The notes below the pieces were generated by a model. That model had not been told where the DNA came from, made no database searches, and saw nothing but the letters and a program-made list of their open reading frames with translations. Source: Clostridium sp. (GTDB lineage Bacteria; Bacillota; Clostridia; TANB77; CAG-508). From it: a stretch of 64,000 nucleotides of DNA. The stretch's first letter is position 1, and the number at the start of each line of letters is the position of its first letter. Positions 10,071 to 19,299 of this stretch are shown one piece after another. Made by a program: the position numbers and the translations under genes. Location: contig JAHAKD010000003.1 of the NCBI GenBank assembly GCA_018371855.1, positions 62,001-126,000 on the forward strand, written 5' to 3'.

Positions 10071-10292
10071 AAAAAATCCCTCCGTATAGCTATTGTATTA
10101 TAAAAATTGATACAATACAACATGAATATAAAAAATGTTAAAAAAATGTAAATAAAGTATTAAAACAGCAGTTAAAAAAATATGAAAGATTAATATTATA
10201 AAATTGATTTTTATAATAAAAAACTTTAAATTATATGAATAAATAATTAATTAAAGAAAAAAATATAGTTAACTAAAAAAATGGGGGAAAAA

Positions 10293-11291
10293 ATGTTTAA
10301 GCCGAAATCAATTTATTATGAGCCTGATATAAAAAACTATGAACTAGGAAAAGAATTATTAAAGAAATATAAAGAAGTTCCTAAATTCGAAATAGCGAAT
10401 CACAACAATATAGAAGAAATGAGAAATAAAGCAAACAAGGAATTTGCAAATATGAAGAAAAATTTAATTATAGGAATTAGAAAAACGCATAAGTTTGTAG
10501 AAAATCATAAAACATCAGATTATTTAGTACCATATACTTCATCTGGTTGCATAGCCTCATGTTTGTATTGTTATTTAGTATGTAATTATAATAAATGTGC
10601 ATATTTACGTTTATTCGTAAATAGAGAGCAAATGTTGGATAAAATAATAAGAACAGCCGAAAAAACAGAATATAATTTAAATTTTGAAATAGGTAGTAAT
10701 AGTGACTTAGTGTTAGAAAATTCAATTACAAACAATCTAGTTTGGACTATAGAAAACTTTAAAGATACATCAAAAGGGAGCTTAACATTTCCAACAAAAT
10801 TTGACATGATTGATGATATTTTAGATCTAAACCATAAAGGCAAGATTATAATAAGAATGAGTGTTAATCCGGAAGAAATAATAAATAAGGTGGAATTAGG
10901 AACATCAAGGTTAGCAGAAAGGATACAAGCAATTAACAAATTAAAAGATGCAGACTATAAAATTGGAATATTAATTGCACCTGTAATTTTTATTCAAAAC
11001 TGGAAAGAACTTTATTTAGAACTTATACAAAGATTAGCCAAAGAATTATCAGAAAAAGTTAAAAAAGATGTATTTTTTGAAATTATATTTATGACTTACA
11101 GTTATGTTCATACTAAAATTAATGAAGAAGCTTTTCCTAATGCAATTAATCTATATAATAAAGAATTAATGAAAGGAAGAGGAAGAGGCAAATATATGTA
11201 TAAAGATTATTTGCGAGAAGAAGGAAGAAAATTTTTTATAGAAAAATTAAACAAATATTTTCCAGGAAATACAATAGAATATATAGTTTAA
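10293..11291 (+). CDS. Spore photoproduct lyase-like radical SAM protein
   Basis: 332 residues. ATG 10293 is preferred because GGGGGA (10283-10288) is its ribosome binding site; the in-frame ATG at 10281 overlaps that site. The Cys-x3-Cys-x2-Cys cluster motif is GCIASCLYCYL (Cys86, 90, 93), preceded by PYTSS, as in spore photoproduct lyase, which repairs the UV lesion of spore DNA. Length and N-terminal PKSIYYEP fit that family. In the place where Bacillus SPL carries its hydrogen-donating Cys141 (recalled context FEASCTSD), this protein has FEIGSNSD, so Ser135 seems to replace the Cys. It could be a divergent repair enzyme or a relative with another substrate. A terminator follows. Confidence 0.8.
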   Translation: MFKPKSIYYEPDIKNYELGKELLKKYKEVPKFEIANHNNIEEMRNKANKEFANMKKNLIIGIRKTHKFVENHKTSDYLVPYTSSGCIASCLYCYLVCNYNKCAYLRLFVNREQMLDKIIRTAEKTEYNLNFEIGSNSDLVLENSITNNLVWTIENFKDTSKGSLTFPTKFDMIDDILDLNHKGKIIIRMSVNPEEIINKVELGTSRLAERIQAINKLKDADYKIGILIAPVIFIQNWKELYLELIQRLAKELSEKVKKDVFFEIIFMTYSYVHTKINEEAFPNAINLYNKELMKGRGRGKYMYKDYLREEGRKFFIEKLNKYFPGNTIEYIV

Positions 11292-11319
11292 AAGTAAGGT
11301 AAGTAAGTTGAAAGAAATT

Positions 11320-11353
11320 AGTTTGGATTAAAAAAGCCAAACTTATTTTTTTT
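11320..11353 (+). terminator. Terminator of the radical SAM gene
   Basis: AGTTTGG (11320-11326) / CCAAACT (11337-11343) followed by TATTTTTTTT. The rest of the gap up to the next gene is AT-rich and holds only the promoter described at 11469. Confidence 0.8.
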
Positions 11354-11468
11354 ATTCAATTGCAATTATGAAAACGAAAATTAAAAGGTAAACTACAATT
11401 TAACTATGCTAAAAACCTAACGGAAATCTATTAAATATAAAATACCTAAATAAAAATATATAAAAATA

Positions 11469-11497
11469 TTGATACATTTTAAAAAAATAATTATAAT
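11469..11497 (+). promoter_or_regulatory. Sigma-A promoter for the small membrane coiled-coil gene
   Basis: TTGATA (11469-11474), 17 bases, TATAAT (11492-11497); 30 bases before the ATG. Confidence 0.75.
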
Positions 11498-11527
11498 AGT
11501 ATCAAATGAAAAAAAGAGAGGTACTAA

Positions 11528-11791
11528 ATGAACATAAGATTAATATTGGGAATTCTAGGAGGAATAGTAGCCGTTGAGTTTATAGCTATAATTATCCAAT
11601 TAAGAATATATAAAAGAGAAGTAGATAAGAGTATAGAATATGAAAACTTTAGGAAGGATGTATTAATTAAAGCTGCTAAAGAAAGACGCGAGTTAAGAGA
11701 AGCGTTAGAAAAGCAACAAGAATTAAAAGAAAAAATGGCAGAATTATCAAATAAAAGAGAAGGAGTAAGAAAAACTAACGGAACTGAGTAA
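11528..11791 (+). CDS. Small membrane protein with C-terminal coiled coil, unknown function
   Basis: 87 residues. One N-terminal helix (about residues 4-24) is followed by a highly charged Lys/Glu-rich coiled coil (about 30-80), probably cytoplasmic. The ribosome binding site is AGAGAGG 6 bases before ATG. Upstream is a good promoter of its own. The opposite strand is open for almost the same span, but it has no ribosome binding site and gives a low-complexity hydrophobic product. I recognise no family. The next gene has a separate promoter. Confidence 0.7.
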   Translation: MNIRLILGILGGIVAVEFIAIIIQLRIYKREVDKSIEYENFRKDVLIKAAKERRELREALEKQQELKEKMAELSNKREGVRKTNGTE

Positions 11792-11828
11792 AAAAAAGAC
11801 AAAAAACGAAATAATTATGTGAATTTTG

Positions 11829-11857
11829 TTGACTATAAAAGTTATAATTAGTATAAT
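11829..11857 (+). promoter_or_regulatory. Sigma-A promoter of the thioester adhesin gene
   Basis: TTGACT (11829-11834), 17 bases, TATAAT (11852-11857); 38 bases before the start codon. Confidence 0.85.
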
Positions 11858-11895
11858 AAAAACTAGGGAAACTAAAGATAGAAAGGATATGGAGT

Positions 11896-14037
11896 ATGAA
11901 AAATAGTAGATTAACAATATTAGCTGTTTTTTGTTTAATATGTGCTATGGCTTTAAGTCTTTTCGCAACAAGTGTTAAAGCGACAACAATGGAATTTGGA
12001 TTGCAAGAATATAGGAAAGCAAGAGAAGATGGAGCACAATATGCATATAAAGTTTCAGATAAATATGTATGGAAAATTGTTACATATAATGGACAATCTA
12101 TAGATTATGATAAATCAATATACTGCTTAAAAGCAGAACAAGGATTTTATACATCAAGTCCAGGTGTATTTAGACAAGAGTATGATACATCATACGATTT
12201 TAAAAATAAATCATCTATGCCAACATTACCAGTTGCAGAAGAAGATTATAATTCAATTGTATGGTTATTAAATCACGCATATATTCAATCTGCAGAAACT
12301 GCAACACAAGATAAAGCAACATTATTGGCTAATGCAGGTATAACAGGAAATATAGAATTAACAGACGATGATTTAGATGTAATACAACAATTAGCAATAT
12401 GGTATTTTACAAATAAAGAGGATCCTGTATATCATACAGATTTTGCTGGAGAACCTTCTTTACAAGTTGTATTAGAAGCCAAAAAAGCAAGTGATGGTGG
12501 AACAGAAGATTATAAGGCAGTAGAAGATAAAAATAGAGATAGATGGGACCAAATGGAAAAACTATTTAAATACCTAGTGACAAATGCAAAATCAGCAACA
12601 GAATCTTCAAATGTAAACGAAGCACCATTAAGTTTAGATAGGACAACACCAGCTGTTACAGCAGAAGGTGATAATTATATAATAGGACCATATAAAATAA
12701 ACAAGAATAATGACACTCCATATACATTAAATGTTACAGTAACAGATAGAAACGGAAACGATTTAACTGGAAAATATACATTATTAGATTCAAATAAAAC
12801 AGATATAACAGATAAAACTATTACAGATTTAGTAGGACAAACATTCTACTTAAAAATTTCAGCAGATACAGTAGTTGCAGATAGTATTGATGGAATTAAA
12901 TTTAGTATGAACGGAACTTATACAACAACAACTGCTACATATTGGACAAGCTCTACAAATAATACTGTACAACCAATAGTAGTAATAGAAAGAACACCAC
13001 AAGAGTTCACAGACAATAACGAAGTATTCTTTACAGTAAGTGGAAAATATAGTTTTAAATTAGTAAAAGTAGATTCAAATGATATAACTAAAAAATTACA
13101 AGGTGTAGAATTCGAAATTACAACTCCTACAGGAACACAGAACTACACAACAGATGAAAACGGAGAAATTAATATAGCAGATATCGAAATAACTAATCCT
13201 GGAGTAGACACAATTACAATTAAAGAAATAAAAGCTCCAGAACCATATAAAATGCTATTAGAGGAACCATTAGTATTAAACGTAACAAAAGATTTATCAA
13301 ACGGTAGCTATACTGCAACAGATGCAGAATTAGTAGGATATGATGAAAATGCAGTTCAAATACAAGATGGTGTTGTTACAATAACAGTAGCAAACGAGCC
13401 AAAAATATTTGATTTAGCATTAAAAAAATGGGTAAGTAAAGCGATAGTTACAAACGAAGACGGTTCACAAAATATAATAGAAACAGGACATACTGGTGAC
13501 GAAGATCCAGAACCACCAGCAAAAGTAGATTTAGGAAGACAAAATATAAACAATGTAACAGTAAAATTTGAATTCCAAATAAAAATAACAAACGAAGGTG
13601 AAGTTGCAGGATATGCAACAGAAATAACAGACTATATACCAGAAGGATTAAGATTTGTACAAGAAGATAATCCAGATTGGTATACAAGAGAACCATTAGA
13701 TGGAAGAGAAAGAGTTGCAACAAAATTATTAGAAAATAAATTATTACAACCAGGAGAAAGTGCAACAGTATCAATATTATTAACTTGGATAAATGGACAA
13801 GATAATATGGGCTTAAAAACAAATATAGCAGAAATAAGCCAAGATGATAATGAATTCGATTTACCAGATATAGATTCAGATCCAGATAACTTTACAGATG
13901 GTGAAGATGATATAGATGATGCACCAGTAATACTTACAGTAGCATTAGGAGATACAGTACTTTATATTGGTGTAGCAACACTTGCAGTAGCAGTATTAAC
14001 AGCAGGAATATTCATTATAAAGAAATATGCAATATAA
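11896..14037 (+). CDS. Thioester-domain surface adhesin with SpaA/Cna-B module
   Basis: 713 residues with a signal peptide (to about residue 30, SVKA). Residues about 32-200 look like a thioester domain of Gram-positive adhesins: IYCLK with Cys77 and QQLAIW with Gln165 match the Cys and Gln that form the internal thioester reacting covalently with host targets. A SpaA/Cna-B-like module (about 390-470) follows, then the shared stalk module (FDLALKKW ... VAGYATEITDYIPEG, about 500-660). The C-terminus is a membrane helix and IIKKYAI with no LPXTG motif. AAAGGA lies 8 bases before ATG. It sits alone between a strong promoter and a strong terminator. Thioester chemistry is inferred from the motif pair. 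Confidence 0.85.
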   Translation: MKNSRLTILAVFCLICAMALSLFATSVKATTMEFGLQEYRKAREDGAQYAYKVSDKYVWKIVTYNGQSIDYDKSIYCLKAEQGFYTSSPGVFRQEYDTSYDFKNKSSMPTLPVAEEDYNSIVWLLNHAYIQSAETATQDKATLLANAGITGNIELTDDDLDVIQQLAIWYFTNKEDPVYHTDFAGEPSLQVVLEAKKASDGGTEDYKAVEDKNRDRWDQMEKLFKYLVTNAKSATESSNVNEAPLSLDRTTPAVTAEGDNYIIGPYKINKNNDTPYTLNVTVTDRNGNDLTGKYTLLDSNKTDITDKTITDLVGQTFYLKISADTVVADSIDGIKFSMNGTYTTTTATYWTSSTNNTVQPIVVIERTPQEFTDNNEVFFTVSGKYSFKLVKVDSNDITKKLQGVEFEITTPTGTQNYTTDENGEINIADIEITNPGVDTITIKEIKAPEPYKMLLEEPLVLNVTKDLSNGSYTATDAELVGYDENAVQIQDGVVTITVANEPKIFDLALKKWVSKAIVTNEDGSQNIIETGHTGDEDPEPPAKVDLGRQNINNVTVKFEFQIKITNEGEVAGYATEITDYIPEGLRFVQEDNPDWYTREPLDGRERVATKLLENKLLQPGESATVSILLTWINGQDNMGLKTNIAEISQDDNEFDLPDIDSDPDNFTDGEDDIDDAPVILTVALGDTVLYIGVATLAVAVLTAGIFIIKKYAI

Positions 14038-14058
14038 AAATAAAATAATTAAGTAGAA

Positions 14059-14092
14059 AATGAACCTATTTTGCCTAAATAGGTTCATTTTT
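14059..14092 (+). terminator. Terminator of the thioester adhesin gene
   Basis: A 13-bp perfect stem AATGAACCTATTT (14059-14071) / AAATAGGTTCATT (14077-14089) with a 5-base loop, followed by TTTAA. Confidence 0.92.
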
Positions 14093-14096
14093 AACC

Positions 14097-14125
14097 TTGA
14101 AAAAAACTGGCAAATAGTGTAAAAT
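14097..14125 (+). promoter_or_regulatory. Promoter of the rplI-dnaB-tilS operon
   Basis: TTGAAA (14097-14102), 17 bases, TAAAAT (14120-14125); 60 bases before rplI. Confidence 0.7.
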
Positions 14126-14184
14126 GTAAAAAGCCAAAAGCAATTAAGAATGCAATGGGAAAATTTATAGAGGAGGAATAGAAA

Positions 14185-14631
14185 ATGAAAGTAATTTTAT
14201 TAGACAATATAAAAGGTGTAGGAAAAAAGGATGAGGTAATAAATGCAAGTGATGGATATGCAAGAAATTTTCTATTTCCTAAAAAATTAGCGTTAGAAGC
14301 AAATGCAGAAAATATGGCAAAATTAAAAGGAAAACAAGATTCTGCAAGCCATAAAAAAGCAGTAGAAAAAGACGAGGCAAAGCAAATTGCAGAAAAATTA
14401 AAAACAATTTGTCCAAAACTAAAAATTAAAACTGGAGAAAATGGCAAAGTATTTGGTGGCGTAACAGCTAAGGATATAGCAGATGTACTAAATAAAGAAT
14501 ACAAAATAAATATAGATAAAAAGAAAATTGACTTAAAAGAAAGTATAAAAACTCTTGGTGTTACAAAAGTTAATGTAAAATTATATGAAGGTGTTATGGG
14601 CGAAATAAAAATAGACGTAATTCCAGAATAG
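14185..14631 (+). CDS. rplI: 50S ribosomal protein L9
   Basis: 148 residues, normal L9 length. The N-terminal rRNA-binding signature VILLDNIKGVGKKDEV and the GYARNFLFP loop are plain, followed by the long connecting helix and C-terminal domain. GAGGAGG lies before ATG. It heads an rplI-dnaB cluster, a classic Firmicutes order. Confidence 0.97.
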   Translation: MKVILLDNIKGVGKKDEVINASDGYARNFLFPKKLALEANAENMAKLKGKQDSASHKKAVEKDEAKQIAEKLKTICPKLKIKTGENGKVFGGVTAKDIADVLNKEYKINIDKKKIDLKESIKTLGVTKVNVKLYEGVMGEIKIDVIPE

Positions 14632-14667
14632 TAATATAAATTAGCAAAATTAACTAGGAGGCATAAA

Positions 14668-16002
14668 ATGGAGCTAGGAAAAATTCCACCAAATGATGTA
14701 GAAGCAGAACAAGCTGTTATAGGTAGTATGTTAACAGATAGGGATGCTGTAATATCAGCTATAGAAGTTCTTAAAGAAGAAGATTTCTATAGGGAAGATA
14801 ATAAAACTATATATGAAGCAATACTAAATTTATATAATAGATCAGAACCGATAGATATAATAACACTAAAAGCAGAATTAACATCTATGGGAATGTTCGA
14901 TAAAATAGGTGGTTTGGAATATATTGTAGGATTACCCGAGAAAGTACCTACAACAGCCAATGTAGAGAAATATATAAGTATTGTAAAAGAAAAATCAGAA
15001 CTAAGAAGATTAATAAAAGCAGCAAACGAAATTATAGAACAAGGGTATGATCCAACCGAGAATATAGATGACATTATGAATAGTGCAGAGAAGAAAATTT
15101 TCAACATTATGCAGGATAAAGACCAAAAAAGTTATAGTCCAATAAAGGATGTATTAATAGATGCATTTACAGAATTAGAACAATTATATAATCAAAAACA
15201 ACATATAACTGGTGTACCTACAGGCTTTATAGATTTAGACTATAAAACAGCAGGTCTTCATAATTCAGATTTAATTCTTATTGCTGCAAGACCAGCAATG
15301 GGTAAATCTGCATTTGCTTTAAATATTGCTACAAATGCAGCACTGAAAGCAAAAGTTCCAGCAGTATTATTTAGTCTCGAAATGTCGAAAGAGCAAATGG
15401 TTAACAGAATTTTGTGTAGTGAAGCAATGGTAGATAGTAATAAAGTAAGAACAGGAAAAATAGATGATGATGATTGGATAAAACTTGCAGATACTATGGG
15501 AGACTTATCAGAAGCACCTATTTATATAGATGATACGCCGGGTATTTCTATAAATGAAATAAGGGCAAAATGTAGAAAACTTAAATTAGAAAAAAATATT
15601 GGACTAGTAGTAATAGACTATTTGCAACTTGTACAAGGTTCTTCAAAAAGAGCACAAGGAAGCAGGGAACAAGAAATCTCAGAAATAAGTAGATCTTTAA
15701 AAATATTAGCAAAAGAAATAAATGTACCAGTAATAGCACTATCACAATTATCAAGAGCACCGGAACAAAGACCAGACCATAGACCTATGCTTTCTGACCT
15801 TCGTGAATCTGGAGCAATAGAGCAAGATGCCGACATAGTAATGTTCTTATACAGAGATGATTACTATAATGAAGATAGCGAAGATAAAGGATTAGCCGAA
15901 GTTATCGTAGCAAAACACAGAGCTGGTTCAACAGGAACAGTAAAACTAGTATGGCTTGGAAATTACACAAAATTTGCTAATATGGAAAGATATAGAGAAT
16001 AA
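14668..16002 (+). CDS. dnaB: Replicative DNA helicase DnaB
   Basis: 444 residues, full length. The N-terminal DnaB domain begins PPNDVEAEQAVIGSML. The RecA-like motor has Walker A ARPAMGKS (Lys213) and Walker B LVVIDYLQL, with the C-terminal LSDLRESGAIEQDADIV. It unwinds DNA as a hexamer at the replication fork. AGGAGG precedes ATG 14668; 36 bases separate it from rplI. No intein is present. Confidence 0.98.
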   Translation: MELGKIPPNDVEAEQAVIGSMLTDRDAVISAIEVLKEEDFYREDNKTIYEAILNLYNRSEPIDIITLKAELTSMGMFDKIGGLEYIVGLPEKVPTTANVEKYISIVKEKSELRRLIKAANEIIEQGYDPTENIDDIMNSAEKKIFNIMQDKDQKSYSPIKDVLIDAFTELEQLYNQKQHITGVPTGFIDLDYKTAGLHNSDLILIAARPAMGKSAFALNIATNAALKAKVPAVLFSLEMSKEQMVNRILCSEAMVDSNKVRTGKIDDDDWIKLADTMGDLSEAPIYIDDTPGISINEIRAKCRKLKLEKNIGLVVIDYLQLVQGSSKRAQGSREQEISEISRSLKILAKEINVPVIALSQLSRAPEQRPDHRPMLSDLRESGAIEQDADIVMFLYRDDYYNEDSEDKGLAEVIVAKHRAGSTGTVKLVWLGNYTKFANMERYRE

Positions 16003-16029
16003 GAGATAAGTTATAAAAAGGACGGTAAA

Positions 16030-17013
16030 ATGGAAGATAAAATTTTAAAAACCATAAAAAAATATAAATTAATAGAATCTGGGGATAAGGTACTTATTGC
16101 GGTATCCGGAGGTCCAGATTCTATGTGTTTATTAGATATTTTAAATAAATTAAAAGAAAAACTAAAAATAGAAATTGCTGCTATACATGTAAACCATGGA
16201 ATACGTAAAGAAGCCGGCGAAGAAACCGAATACATAAAAAAATACTGTGAGAAATATAATATAAAGATATATATAAAGTACGAAGATGTAACTAAGCTTG
16301 CAAAACAAGATAAAATAGGTCTTGAAGAAGAAGGTAGAAAAGTAAGGTATGGCTTTTTTGATGAGGTTTTAAAAGAAACAGGTTTTAACAAAATAGCAAT
16401 AGCACATAATATGAATGATAAAGTAGAAACAGTTTTAATGAATATAATTAGAGGAGCTGGAAGTTTAGGGCTAAAAGGAATAGATCCTAAAAGAGACAAT
16501 AAATATATAAGACCTTTAATAGAGACAGAAAGAAAAGATATAGAGGAATACTGCAATATAAATAAACTAGAACCAAAATTTGACGAAAGTAATAATGACA
16601 ATACCTATACAAGAAATAAAGTAAGAAATATATTAATACCATTTATAAAAAAGGAATTTAATCCTAACATAATAAAAGGAATTAATAATTTATCAGAAAT
16701 AGTAACAGAAGAACAGAATTATTTAGAAAAAATTGTAAATAATATATATAGTCAAATAAAAATAGAAGAAACTAAGGAAAAAGTAATTTTAGATTTAAGA
16801 GAGTTTAATAAGCAAGATACTATAATTAAGAAAAGAATATTATTGATTTCAATTAGTAGGATATTTGGAACAAGCAAAAATATCGAGAAAATTCATATAG
16901 AAGATATTATAAAACTATGTGAGCGCAATATAGGTAATAAATATTTAACGCCAAATAAGAATGTAAAAGTTTTTGTAAATAAAGGAAAAATTATTATATC
17001 ACATACATATTAA
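16030..17013 (+). CDS. tilS: tRNA(Ile)-lysidine synthase, short form
   Basis: 327 residues. The PP-loop SGGPDS (26-31) in VLIAVSGGPDSMCLLDIL marks the N-type ATP pyrophosphatase that makes lysidine at C34 of tRNA-Ile(CAU), allowing AUA decoding; AUA is very frequent in these genes. The later motif NTYTRNKVRN is present. The length resembles short TilS forms lacking part of the C-terminal domain found in 430-470-residue versions. It follows dnaB by 27 bases. hpt, often between tilS and ftsH in Firmicutes, is missing here. Confidence 0.93.
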   Translation: MEDKILKTIKKYKLIESGDKVLIAVSGGPDSMCLLDILNKLKEKLKIEIAAIHVNHGIRKEAGEETEYIKKYCEKYNIKIYIKYEDVTKLAKQDKIGLEEEGRKVRYGFFDEVLKETGFNKIAIAHNMNDKVETVLMNIIRGAGSLGLKGIDPKRDNKYIRPLIETERKDIEEYCNINKLEPKFDESNNDNTYTRNKVRNILIPFIKKEFNPNIIKGINNLSEIVTEEQNYLEKIVNNIYSQIKIEETKEKVILDLREFNKQDTIIKKRILLISISRIFGTSKNIEKIHIEDIIKLCERNIGNKYLTPNKNVKVFVNKGKIIISHTY

Positions 17014-17061
17014 TATCCGTAAGGTATAATAGGCTGACACACAAAAGACACAAAAAATAGG

Positions 17062-17090
17062 TTGAAATCAATTGATTTATATGGTATATA
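17062..17090 (+). promoter_or_regulatory. Possible promoter of ftsH
   Basis: TTGAAA (17062-17067), 17 bases, TATATA (17085-17090), within the 161-base gap before ftsH. A second overlapping option is TTGATT (17072-17077) with TATAGC (17095-17100). Confidence 0.5.
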
Positions 17091-17174
17091 TGCTTATAGC
17101 GATTAAACTTTGTTTAAACTTAGATTAAAGAAAACAATTAAAGATGAAGAAAAAGCAGATAGGAGGAAAATAAA

Positions 17175-18977
17175 GTGAAGAACGGGATTAAATCATTGGC
17201 GGTATGGTTAATATTTTTAATTATATTTATAGTATTAATTTCGTCAATAATGGACAATTCAAGTAACAAACTTGCATATTCAGATCTATTAGCTGATATG
17301 GAAAAAGGAACAGTTACAAGCATCGAAATTCAAGATGGTGGGGAAAAAGCTTTAGTTGAATTAGAAGGTGACTCTGTACCAAAAGAAGTAAACATTCCAG
17401 ATATTAATAGTTTTATGACATATGCACAAGAAATATTAAAAACAAATAGCTATACTTTAACAGAAAGACCAGAATCTGTATTTATGAAAGGTCTTTACCT
17501 AATAATACCATTTGGAATAATAGTAATTGTTTTATTATTTGGTTTACTATTAATTAATCCAGGAAATCAAGGTGGAAATAAAACAATGTCATTCGGTAAG
17601 AGTAGAGCTAGAATGACAAATGGTGCAGAAAAAACAAAAGTTTCATTTAATGATGTAGCTGGTGTTGATGAAGAAAAAGAAGAATTAGAAGAAATAGTAG
17701 AATTCTTAAAAACTCCAAAGAAATTTACAGATATGGGAGCAAGAATACCAAAAGGTGTTTTATTAGTTGGTCAACCAGGTACTGGTAAAACATTACTTGC
17801 AAAAGCAGTTGCAGGCGAAGCAGGAGTACCATTCTTTAGTATAAGTGGTTCTGAATTCGTAGAAATGTTTGTTGGTGTTGGTGCATCAAGAGTTAGAGAC
17901 TTGTTCGAACAAGCCAAGAAAAATGCTCCATCTATTATATTTATAGATGAAATTGATGCAGTTGGTCGTCAAAGAGGTGCAGGCCTTGGTGGAGGACATG
18001 ATGAAAGAGAACAAACATTAAATCAACTTTTAGTTGAAATGGACGGTTTTGGAACAAATGAAGGTGTTATAGTACTTGCTGCAACAAATAGACCAGATGT
18101 ACTAGATAAAGCTTTATTAAGACCAGGAAGATTTGATAGACAAATTGTTGTATCTGCTCCAGATGTAAAAGCAAGAGAGCAAATATTAGAAGTTCATGCT
18201 AGAAAGAAAAAATTAGCAGAAGATGTAGATTTAAAAACAGTAGCTAAAAATACTTCAGGTTTTGCAGGTGCTGACTTAGAGAATATCTTAAATGAAGCAG
18301 CATTACTTGCAGCTAGAAGAAACCTAGATTGCGTTGGAATGAAAGAAATTGAAGATGCAATGGTAAAAGTTACAATGGGACCAGAAAAGAAAACAAGAGT
18401 AAGAAGTGAAAAAGAAAATAAATTAGTTGCATACCATGAAGCTGGTCATGCAGTAGTAAGTAGATATTTACCAACACAAGATAAAGTTCATCAAATATCT
18501 ATAGTACCAAGAGGAATGGCTGGTGGTTATACAATGTATAGACCGGCAGAAGACAAATCATTTAGATCAAAAACAGAAATGGAAGAGAGCATTGTTTCAC
18601 TATTAGGTGGAAGAGTTGCTGAAAAATTGATTTTAGATGATATCTCTACAGGTGCAAGCAATGATATAGAAAGAGCAACAGCAATTTCTAGAGCAATGGT
18701 AACAAAATACGGTATGAGCGAGAGATTAGGAACAATTACTTTTGGGGCAGACCAAGAGGAAGTATTCCTAGGAAGAGACTTAGCACATGCTAAAGAATAT
18801 TCTGAAGAAACAGCAGCAATCATAGACGAAGAAGTTAAAAAGATTGTTGATGCAGGATATGAAAAAGCTATTAATATTTTAAGTGAACATGTAGATAAAT
18901 TACATGCAGTTGCTAAAGTATTATTAGAGAAAGAAAAAATCGACGGAGATGAATTTGATAAGATCTTTGCAGAATAG
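17175..18977 (+). CDS. ftsH: ATP-dependent zinc metalloprotease FtsH
   Basis: 600 residues; the start is GTG 17175, 8 bases after AGGAGG (17161-17166). Two N-terminal membrane helices (about 8-27 and 96-120) flank the extracellular loop. The AAA domain has Walker A GQPGTGKT (199-206) and Walker B IIFIDEIDAVG with the second region of homology NRPDVLDKALLRPGRFDR. The protease domain has the zinc site HEAGH (421-425). It is a membrane-bound quality-control and regulatory protease. A strong terminator follows. Confidence 0.98.
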   Translation: MKNGIKSLAVWLIFLIIFIVLISSIMDNSSNKLAYSDLLADMEKGTVTSIEIQDGGEKALVELEGDSVPKEVNIPDINSFMTYAQEILKTNSYTLTERPESVFMKGLYLIIPFGIIVIVLLFGLLLINPGNQGGNKTMSFGKSRARMTNGAEKTKVSFNDVAGVDEEKEELEEIVEFLKTPKKFTDMGARIPKGVLLVGQPGTGKTLLAKAVAGEAGVPFFSISGSEFVEMFVGVGASRVRDLFEQAKKNAPSIIFIDEIDAVGRQRGAGLGGGHDEREQTLNQLLVEMDGFGTNEGVIVLAATNRPDVLDKALLRPGRFDRQIVVSAPDVKAREQILEVHARKKKLAEDVDLKTVAKNTSGFAGADLENILNEAALLAARRNLDCVGMKEIEDAMVKVTMGPEKKTRVRSEKENKLVAYHEAGHAVVSRYLPTQDKVHQISIVPRGMAGGYTMYRPAEDKSFRSKTEMEESIVSLLGGRVAEKLILDDISTGASNDIERATAISRAMVTKYGMSERLGTITFGADQEEVFLGRDLAHAKEYSEETAAIIDEEVKKIVDAGYEKAINILSEHVDKLHAVAKVLLEKEKIDGDEFDKIFAE

Positions 18978-18987
18978 AAATATATTA

Positions 18988-19020
18988 AAAAGAGCGCCCG
19001 AAATAGTAGGGCGCTCTTTT
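18988..19020 (+). terminator. Terminator of ftsH
   Basis: GC-rich stem AAGAGCGCCC ending at 18999 / GGGCGCTCTT starting at 19009, followed by a T run to 19020. In the rest of the gap up to 19299 I see only AT-rich DNA and the promoter listed at 19234. Confidence 0.93.
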
Positions 19021-19233
19021 ACTGTTTGTAAGCTTCCGGCTGTGCTGGGGGATAATGACTTAGATAGATTTAAAAAATATGAATATAGTAGTTTTACTAA
19101 TATAGAATTCCCTATGAAAATTCAAAAAAGGACGTAAAATGAAAGAAATGTAAGAAAAATGTAATAAAAACTTAAAAAAACAGGCTGAATATATTTCCGT
19201 AGTAAGGTTTGATACGCCTCGCCATACCATATA

Positions 19234-19261
19234 TTTACATTAAAAAATTACTTATTATAAT
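19234..19261 (+). promoter_or_regulatory. Probable promoter of the giant surface protein gene
   Basis: TTTACA (19234-19239), 16 bases, TATAAT (19256-19261), 38 bases before ATG. A short GC-richer patch (GATACGCCTCGCCATACC, from 19210) lies just upstream and could hold an operator; no symmetry is obvious. Confidence 0.6.
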
Positions 19262-19299
19262 ATAAAATTATAAGCAAAATATGTTGGAGAGGGTACGTA

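Noticed and set aside
18949..19137. Open frame overlapping the ftsH end and its terminator (62 codons)
   Set aside because: It runs through the ftsH terminator hairpin, has no ribosome binding site, and its product looks like nothing known.
19021..19299. Riboswitch in the gap before the giant surface protein gene
   Set aside because: A GC-richer patch near 19210 drew attention, but I could not find a fold or core matching a known riboswitch class, and it lies upstream of the likely promoter.
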